6,061 nt of DNA from Spirochaetaceae bacterium (GTDB lineage Bacteria > Spirochaetota > Spirochaetia > Treponematales > Breznakiellaceae): assembly GCA_031288215.1 (NCBI GenBank), contig JAITRV010000235.1:1-6061 (forward strand). The letters run 5' to 3'. Both the position numbers and the translations under genes were made by a program. This document shows, piece by piece, positions 1-4,512 of the stretch; within the stretch, counting starts at the first letter, position 1, and each line of letters opens with the position of its first letter. Below the pieces are notes generated by a model. The model ran no database searches. It was not told the DNA's origin and worked only from the letters and a program-made list of their open reading frames with translations.

Positions 1-8
1 TCTTGCCG

Positions 9-815
9 ATGATTGATTATTTTAAGCGGACTTTTCAATTTCTTTCTGCGAGTAATACCCCCCTCTATGCGCAGTTAGCGTCCTATATAAAAATACAGAT
101 TCAGTCGGGGGTTTTTAAGCCGGGGGATCAGATGATCGCTGAGAATGAACTCTGCGAGATTCTAAAGGTCAGCCGGACTACGATACGCCAGTGTATGAAC
201 CGCCTGGTGGATGAGGGCCTCCTTGTCCGCTACCGGGGGAAGGGTTCCTTTATAGCGGATCAGAAAATACGGCGGAATATCAACTACATGTACAATTTTA
301 CGGAAAATATTCGTAACGCGGGAGCGGTTCCAAGTTCGGTGGTTTTGCAAAAGGAGGTTGGCCCGGCGGATCAGATTATCGCCGAAAAACTCTGCCTCCC
401 TCCGGGTAACGCCTTCGTTTTCTTTTTATCCCGCCTGCGTTGCGCCAACGATGAACCGATACTGCTTGAGAAAACCTATATACCCTATTATTTGTGCGAG
501 GGCATAGAAGCCGCTGACTTTTCGCATGCTTCCCTATATGACACGTTGAGCAGCCGGTATTCCCTGAATTTATCCCGTGCGGTGGAAACCATTGAGGCAG
601 TCATTATCAGCGGGGATAATGAAAAGAAACTAAAATGCAAGGGCAGGGTTCCGGGATATAAAATACAACGCATATCTTACCTTGAGTCCAACACGGTTTT
701 TGAATATACCACTTCCGTAACCAGATCCGACAAGTGCGTCTTCCGCCTCGATCTATACAAAAATACCAACTCGATAAAACACAATGTTGATTTTGAGCGC
801 AAGCTGCAAATTTAA
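9..815 (+). CDS. GntR-family transcriptional regulator, HutC/UTRA type
   Basis: Predicted cytoplasmic DNA-binding repressor or activator controlled by a small ligand. Counting from the ATG at 9, residues 17-82 form a typical GntR winged helix: PLYAQL opening, SGVFKPGDQM, helix-turn-helix around 44-66 (ENELCEILKVSRTTIRQ), then the wing GLLVRYRGKGSFIA. Residues of about 100-245 fit a UTRA effector domain, with the usual EPILLEKTYIPYYLC segment and a C-terminal FEYTTSVTRSDKCVFRLDLY strand. The length of 268 residues is slightly above the usual 240-250. The frame is open to the window edge, with a TTG at 3, so the true start may lie upstream; ATG 9 is preferred because it sits 17 residues before the conserved PLYAQ. 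Base composition is much lower in G+C than in the rest of the window. UTRA proteins bind sugars, amino sugars or amino acids; the ligand and targets here are unknown. Confidence 0.93.
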   Translation: MIDYFKRTFQFLSASNTPLYAQLASYIKIQIQSGVFKPGDQMIAENELCEILKVSRTTIRQCMNRLVDEGLLVRYRGKGSFIADQKIRRNINYMYNFTENIRNAGAVPSSVVLQKEVGPADQIIAEKLCLPPGNAFVFFLSRLRCANDEPILLEKTYIPYYLCEGIEAADFSHASLYDTLSSRYSLNLSRAVETIEAVIISGDNEKKLKCKGRVPGYKIQRISYLESNTVFEYTTSVTRSDKCVFRLDLYKNTNSIKHNVDFERKLQI

Positions 816-860
816 ACGGAAGAAGCCCCGGTTTATACAGCAGGGCAGACGGGGGTACTC

Positions 861-874
861 GTGAAGATATTCAC
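861..874. promoter_or_regulatory. candidate operator half-site pair (GTGAA-GATA-TTCAC)
   Basis: There are perfect 5-base inverted arms, GTGAA (861-865) and TTCAC (870-874), around a 4-base centre. GntR-family dimers usually bind short palindromes with GT...AC ends, so this could be a site for the adjacent UTRA regulator. It lies about 50 bases upstream of the predicted -35 of the lipoprotein operon. The match is short and could be chance. Confidence 0.25.
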
Positions 875-917
875 TTCTTGCCGGTATTGCGGCCCCCTTC
901 CTTCAAAAAAGCGTACC

Positions 918-936
918 CGGCCCATAGACCGGGCCG
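918..936. repeat. inverted repeat CGGCCC-N7-GGGCCG
   Basis: Perfect 6-base arms at 918-923 and 931-936 flank a 7-base loop and overlap the predicted -35 element (925-930). It could be an operator or a weak hairpin at the end of the upstream transcript. No T-run follows, which argues against an intrinsic terminator. An alternative pairing, 914-919 with 945-950, shares bases with it. Confidence 0.4.
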
Positions 937-954
937 CGCGTTATCGGGTATAAT
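925..954 (+). promoter_or_regulatory. predicted sigma-70-type promoter for the lipoprotein/two-component operon
   Basis: The -10 hexamer is a perfect TATAAT at 949-954. The best -35 is TAGACC at 925-930 (4 of 6 matches to TTGACA) with an 18-base spacer. Transcription would start near 961, leaving a leader of about 48 bases before the ATG at 1009. GGGT (946-949) and ACCC (956-959) flank the -10 symmetrically. The -10 is strong; the -35 is only fair. Confidence 0.55.
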
Positions 955-993
955 CACCCCGGCGTTCAAGTCCCGGTTGGAGGCGGCGTCAAG

Positions 994-998
994 GGAGG
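994..998 (+). promoter_or_regulatory. ribosome binding site of the lipoprotein gene
   Basis: GGAGG sits 10 bases upstream of the ATG at 1009 and fixes that start. It is the only strong Shine-Dalgarno sequence in the plus-strand operon; the two downstream genes appear to rely on coupling. Confidence 0.75.
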
Positions 999-1008
999 CA
1001 AAAGAACC

Positions 1009-1593
1009 ATGGAACGGTATGTACGGATGACCCTGATGATGACGGCGTTCCTGTGTCTTTCCTGCGCCTCAAAAGAGGCGGCCCCGGAAGAGGCGCCCCT
1101 CATCACCTCCGCCACCTACCAGCACACCCAGTACAACGGCCGCCCCCAGGCCGTGGAGGTGAAGGCCGCCAAAGATGACGCCCCCCTGGTCGTCACCTAT
1201 TTCAGATCCCAGGGGGAACTGGAGGAGGACCGGAACGGCTTTTCCGAAGCGCCGGCGGAGGTAGGGGATTACTATGTCCGCCTTGACCGCCCCGAAGGAA
1301 AGGGCTACCGCGAGGGCAGCCGGATCACCATCGAATACCACCTTCAGAAGGCCTTCATCTCCATCACCGCCGATCCGGTCCAGCGCGCCGCCTGGGACGG
1401 CAGGCCCAAGACGGTGACGGCGGCGGCGGAACCGCCGGTGGAACTCCTCTTTTTCTACTACGACGACGCCGATCCGGCCGCCCCCCTTCCCGCCGCTCCC
1501 CGCGACCGGGGCCGCTACCGGGTGACCGTCATCTTTCCCGGCAATGAGCGGTATATGGGCGCCTCCCGGGAAGTCGCCTTCCTGATAGAATAG
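1009..1593 (+). CDS. small lipoprotein with two MBG-like (Ig-like) repeats
   Basis: Predicted envelope lipoprotein of 194 residues. The N-terminus has a basic start, a hydrophobic stretch (residues 7-18) and a lipobox-like CLSC ending at Cys19, the likely lipidated residue. Position -3 is Cys rather than Leu, a relaxed lipobox of the sort tolerated in spirochaetes. Residue +2 is Ala, so there is no Asp retention signal. The mature part contains two related domains, about 32-113 and 116-194. They share YNGRP (42-46) with WDGRP (129-133), a TYF/FYY strand, AP..VGDYYV (81-90) with AP..RGRYRV (163-172), and GYREGS with RYMGAS. This pattern resembles the MBG/YDG-type Ig-like repeats of bacterial surface proteins. 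It is the first gene of the operon, 15 bases before the response regulator, so it may be a target of that system or a partner of the kinase. No enzymatic motif is seen. Confidence 0.82.
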   Translation: MERYVRMTLMMTAFLCLSCASKEAAPEEAPLITSATYQHTQYNGRPQAVEVKAAKDDAPLVVTYFRSQGELEEDRNGFSEAPAEVGDYYVRLDRPEGKGYREGSRITIEYHLQKAFISITADPVQRAAWDGRPKTVTAAAEPPVELLFFYYDDADPAAPLPAAPRDRGRYRVTVIFPGNERYMGASREVAFLIE

Positions 1594-1608
1594 CCTGTTT
1601 TTGAAACG

Positions 1609-2307
1609 ATGAAAACTGACCGGACGGTTTTGGTGATAGACGATGAAGTAAAGATCCTCACCCTGGTAAAATCCTACCTCGAAATAAACGGGTATACCGC
1701 CCTCTGCGCCGCAAGCGGCGGGGAAGGCATGGCGCTTTTCGAGGAGCGGGAGGTGGATCTGATCCTCCTGGACCTGATGCTGCCCGATGTGTCCGGGGAA
1801 GAATTCTGCAAGAAGGTCCGGCGATCCTCCGATGCGCCCATCATCATGATCACCGCCAAGGCCGACGAAGAAAGCGTCATCCGGGGCCTTTCCATCGGGG
1901 CCGACGACTACGTGTGCAAGCCCTTCAGCCCCCGGCAGCTCATGGCGCGGGTCGAGGCGGCCCTCAGACGAAGCGCCGGCGGGAGAGGCGGGGGGAACGG
2001 CGGCGGCGTGCTTTCCTACGGGGGCCTGACGGTCGATACCGAAAACCGGATCGTTACCCTCAACGGGAAAGCGCTTCCCCTCACCCGGGACGAATACCAG
2101 ATCCTGCGGTTGCTCATGTCCCGGCAGGCGAAGATCTTTACCCGGGAAGAGATCCTGGCGGCGGTAAAGGGAGACGGCTACGAGGGCTTCGACCGTTCCG
2201 TGGACACCCACATAAAAAAACTCCGGGCAAAAATCGAGGAGGATCCGAAAACGCCGAAATTTATCAGTACCGTCTACGGCATGGGATACCGGCTGGGCGC
2301 CCCATGA
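1609..2307 (+). CDS. response regulator, OmpR/PhoB family
   Basis: Predicted cytoplasmic phospho-activated transcription factor of 232 residues, the normal length. The receiver domain (about 6-121) has all expected residues: acidic pair Asp11-Asp12, phospho-acceptor Asp55 in LLDLMLPDVSG, Thr82 in MITA, and Lys104 in CKPF. A glycine-rich linker (122-133, GGRGGGNGGG) leads to a winged-helix effector domain (134-230) with LTRDEYQILRLL, the SVDTHIKKLRAKIE recognition helix and the VYGMGYRL wing. The start ATG follows the lipoprotein stop by 15 bases without a clear Shine-Dalgarno sequence, suggesting translational coupling. Its stop overlaps the start of the kinase gene (ATGA), so the kinase is almost certainly its phospho-donor. 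Target promoters are unknown; autoregulation of the promoter near 950 is a reasonable guess. Confidence 0.96.
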   Translation: MKTDRTVLVIDDEVKILTLVKSYLEINGYTALCAASGGEGMALFEEREVDLILLDLMLPDVSGEEFCKKVRRSSDAPIIMITAKADEESVIRGLSIGADDYVCKPFSPRQLMARVEAALRRSAGGRGGGNGGGVLSYGGLTVDTENRIVTLNGKALPLTRDEYQILRLLMSRQAKIFTREEILAAVKGDGYEGFDRSVDTHIKKLRAKIEEDPKTPKFISTVYGMGYRLGAP

Positions 2308-3800
2308 AGGGAACCAGGAACGGCCCGTTCACCATCACCCTGCAAAACCGCCTCGCCCTGAGCTACGCCCTCTTTATCAGCCTTGCCCTGGGGCTTTTAA
2401 CCCTGGTGATCAACCATCTGACGGGCCTCATCTTTAACGGCCTCGTCAAGGACAATATCGCCGAAAAAAGCGGAGAAATCGTCCGGGTCATCGGGGATCT
2501 CTACAACCCCTTGGGGAGGAGCTTCGACCACGCCTCCGTTGAGGCCCTCGGGATGCACTTTGTCCATGAAGGCTACCTGGTTACCGTGGAAGACGCGGGG
2601 GGAGATGTGGTATGGAACGCCCGTTCCTGCGATATGCAGGAATGCGTGGACGTCATCAGCGGCATCGCCTCCCGGATGGAAGCCAATTTCCGCGTCAACG
2701 GCGGGATACAGAAACAGCGCTATCCGGTTTACTCAGGCAGCGGAACCGTGGGAACGATTATCATCGAAACCTACGGCCCCTTTTTCTACAGCGAAACGGA
2801 AACCCGCTTCGTCACTTCTATCAACCGGCTCCTGCTCATGGCCACCGCGGTCCTCACCCTTTTCAGCATCGGCATCTCCGTCCTCCTCTCCCGCGCCATC
2901 GCCCGGCCGGTCAACAAATCCGCCGAAGCCGCCCGGCAGTTGGCAAAGCGGTTCCGGCGGCGTGAGGCCCCGGCAGCCGATCATGCCCGGTCTCCGGCGG
3001 TCAGCATACCGGATCGGTACCAAACCAGGGAACTGGCGGAACTCTCCCGGTCCATCAACGCCCTGGCGGAAGAACTGGAAGCGGGGGAACGCCGGCAGCG
3101 GCAACTCATCATCGACATCGCCCACGAGCTGCGGACCCCCCTCGCCTGCCTGCAAGGGGACATCGAGGCCATGATCGACGGCGTGTACCGGCCCGACCGG
3201 GAACACCTGGAAAGCTGCCACGAAGAGATCGTCCGGCTTACCGGTCTGGTACAGGATTTGACCACCCTGACCGCCCTCGAAGGGGAGGGCCCTTCCGAAC
3301 TATCAAAGCCTTTGCATAAAACCGGCTTCGATCTGGCAAAACTGCTGCAGGGCACCGCCGACCAGTTCAGGGCCGCCGCGGGCGAAAAAGGCATCGCCCT
3401 GAACCTCCGCCTCCGGGAAAGCCCCGTCATCGCGGATTATGACCGGCTCAAACAGGTCTTCATCAACCTCCTGGCCAACGCCCTCACCTACACCGACCGG
3501 GGCAGCATCACCGTCACCGTAGAAGGCGCAGGGGACGCCTCCCCCGCCTGCTGGATCGTCAGCGTCGCCGACACCGGTATCGGCATACCGGAAGGGGATC
3601 TCCCCCGCATCTTTGAACGCCTCTACCGCTCCGACAAATCCCGCAGCCGCAGCACCGGCGGGGCGGGAATAGGGCTCGCCATAGCCGCCGCCATCGTTCA
3701 CGCCCACGGCGGAACCATCGGCGCCGAAAACCGCCGCGACGGAAGCGGCAGCGTCTTCCGGGTGGAACTCCCGCTCCTTAGCGGAATTCGTCCTGGTTGA
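2304..3800 (+). CDS. membrane sensor histidine kinase (HAMP, HisKA, HATPase)
   Basis: Predicted inner-membrane sensor kinase of 498 residues that phosphorylates the preceding regulator. Order: short cytoplasmic N-terminus; membrane segment about 17-39; extracytoplasmic sensor of about 135 residues (40-175); membrane segment about 176-195; HAMP-like linker (about 198-262) holding an extra charged, Pro/Ala-rich stretch (RRREAPAADHARSP); dimerisation domain with the H-box DIAHELRTPL, His274 being the phosphorylated residue; and an ATPase domain with N-box NLLANA (Asn392), DTGIGIP (423-429), ERLYRSDKS and GGAGIGL (452-458). All catalytic motifs are intact. The sensor region contains Cys109 and Cys114 within SCDMQEC and an ETYGPFFYSETE segment before the second membrane helix. 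The ATG at 2304 is chosen because it overlaps the regulator's stop and gives a normal N-terminus; the open frame continues upstream only as an alternate frame of the regulator. The signal sensed is unknown. Confidence 0.95.
   Translation: MKGTRNGPFTITLQNRLALSYALFISLALGLLTLVINHLTGLIFNGLVKDNIAEKSGEIVRVIGDLYNPLGRSFDHASVEALGMHFVHEGYLVTVEDAGGDVVWNARSCDMQECVDVISGIASRMEANFRVNGGIQKQRYPVYSGSGTVGTIIIETYGPFFYSETETRFVTSINRLLLMATAVLTLFSIGISVLLSRAIARPVNKSAEAARQLAKRFRRREAPAADHARSPAVSIPDRYQTRELAELSRSINALAEELEAGERRQRQLIIDIAHELRTPLACLQGDIEAMIDGVYRPDREHLESCHEEIVRLTGLVQDLTTLTALEGEGPSELSKPLHKTGFDLAKLLQGTADQFRAAAGEKGIALNLRLRESPVIADYDRLKQVFINLLANALTYTDRGSITVTVEGAGDASPACWIVSVADTGIGIPEGDLPRIFERLYRSDKSRSRSTGGAGIGLAIAAAIVHAHGGTIGAENRRDGSGSVFRVELPLLSGIRPG
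3771..3784. terminator. weak hairpin spanning the convergent gene ends
   Basis: CCGCT (3771-3775) and AGCGG (3780-3784) form a perfect 5-base stem with a CCTT loop, placed at the end of the minus-strand gene (stop at 3780-3778) and inside the last codons of the kinase. No T-run follows on either strand, so this is at best a weak bidirectional stop or mRNA 3'-end structure. Confidence 0.25.
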
Positions 3801-4512
3801 GGCTCATCACCAGGTCTACGGGCAGGGAGAAGATGATCCCCCCGGCCTTGGTGGCAATGCCGTAGGCCTGGCTGACCGCCTGCATGATGGGGGCCTTCCG
3901 TTCCCGGCTGGTGAGGATGATGATGATCTCCTTTTCCTCCTGGACGGAAACCCCGAAGAATTTGACCGGGCCCTTATGGGCCAGCCCCCGGGCGTTGATC
4001 ACCGTGCCACCCCCGGCGCCCGCCTCCCGGGCTGCGGTCATAAATTCATCGCTGTACCCCTGGTTCACCACGGATACGATGAGATCGTGCTTGATTTCGT
4101 TCATATACTCCGCTCCTTCTTGCGGCGCTCCCTTATGGAATGTGATGCCTTTCATCTCGAAGATCTTCATGATGCTTTCCTTAAAGACCTTGAGAATGGG
4201 GTTGTTGATCCCCGAGAGGGGAACGGTAAAGGCGATGCCCGCCCCCGCGGCCTGGGCGCCGAGTTTTTTTCTGACCCCCCGGATGAGTTCCGGCGCCATG
4301 ATAGCCTGTTCAAGGCTGAAAACCACCGCCTTTTCCGTGCTGCCTATCCCCAGGAGGTCGAGGATCTCCGAATTGGCGGTCCCCCTGCCCCGGCTGATAA
4401 AATGGAACCGGACATTTTCCTTTTCAAAAACCGCGGACACGTCTTTTTTCTTATTCCAGTCAATGATAAAAACCAGACATTTAATAACCGGTAATTTTTT
4501 ATCTTCACCCAT
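3778..4512 (-). CDS. tandem P-II-like regulatory protein paired with DUF1538 transporter
   Basis: Predicted cytoplasmic nucleotide-sensing regulator of 244 residues, about twice the length of GlnB/GlnK. Two related halves are visible. The first (about 8-103) has RGRGTANSEILDLLGIG, EKAVVFSL and AGAGIAFTVP. The second (about 141-238) has GAGGGTVINARGLA, EKEIIIIL and TKAGGIIFSLPVDLV. The second fits P-II best: the T-loop base GGTVxxARG and the GxIFxxP strand that contributes to nucleotide binding. No uridylylation tyrosine in a GlnB-type T-loop context is evident. The start at 4512 is preferred because AGGAGG lies 9 bases upstream and the ATG overlaps the preceding stop (ATGGGTGA); an in-frame ATG at 4551 would add 13 residues inside the upstream gene. 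The coupling suggests that it binds and gates the DUF1538 membrane protein. Its 3' end overlaps the kinase gene by 23 bases. The ligand (ATP, ADP, cyclic nucleotide or other) is unknown. Confidence 0.87.
   Translation of the reverse strand: MGEDKKLPVIKCLVFIIDWNKKKDVSAVFEKENVRFHFISRGRGTANSEILDLLGIGSTEKAVVFSLEQAIMAPELIRGVRKKLGAQAAGAGIAFTVPLSGINNPILKVFKESIMKIFEMKGITFHKGAPQEGAEYMNEIKHDLIVSVVNQGYSDEFMTAAREAGAGGGTVINARGLAHKGPVKFFGVSVQEEKEIIIILTSRERKAPIMQAVSQAYGIATKAGGIIFSLPVDLVMSLNQDEFR

Larger units (their letters stand above)
816..1008. other. intergenic regulatory region between gntR-type gene and lipoprotein operon
   Basis: This 193-base gap has no convincing ORF. It holds a 14-base near-palindrome (861-874), an inverted repeat at 918-936, a second inverted repeat pairing TACCCG (914-919) with CGGGTA (945-950), a strong -10 hexamer (949-954) and a Shine-Dalgarno sequence (994-998). 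No hairpin followed by a T-run is visible, so no classic intrinsic terminator for the upstream gene is supported. Confidence 0.7.

Noticed and set aside
918..936. Intrinsic terminator for the GntR-type gene
   Set aside because: The hairpin is short and is followed by CGCGTTATC, not a T-run. It is kept only as an inverted repeat near the promoter.
816..1008. Small RNA or riboswitch in the intergenic gap
   Set aside because: The predicted start near 961 leaves a leader of only about 48 bases, and no known aptamer core or T-run terminator is visible.
1069..2211. A 380-codon minus-strand open frame across the lipoprotein and response regulator
   Set aside because: It is the mirror of two well-supported genes and of the gap between them, with Gly/Val/Asp-rich nonsense composition and no domain.
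1914..2303. Upstream in-frame extension of the kinase by 130 codons
   Set aside because: The extension is an Arg/Gly/Pro-rich alternate frame of the response regulator. The ATG at 2304 overlaps the regulator's stop and gives a normal kinase N-terminus.
2539..3430. Several overlapping frames of 117-211 codons on both strands within the kinase gene
   Set aside because: All have Ser/Pro/Arg-rich composition typical of shifted reading of a GC-rich gene, with no ribosome sites or domains.
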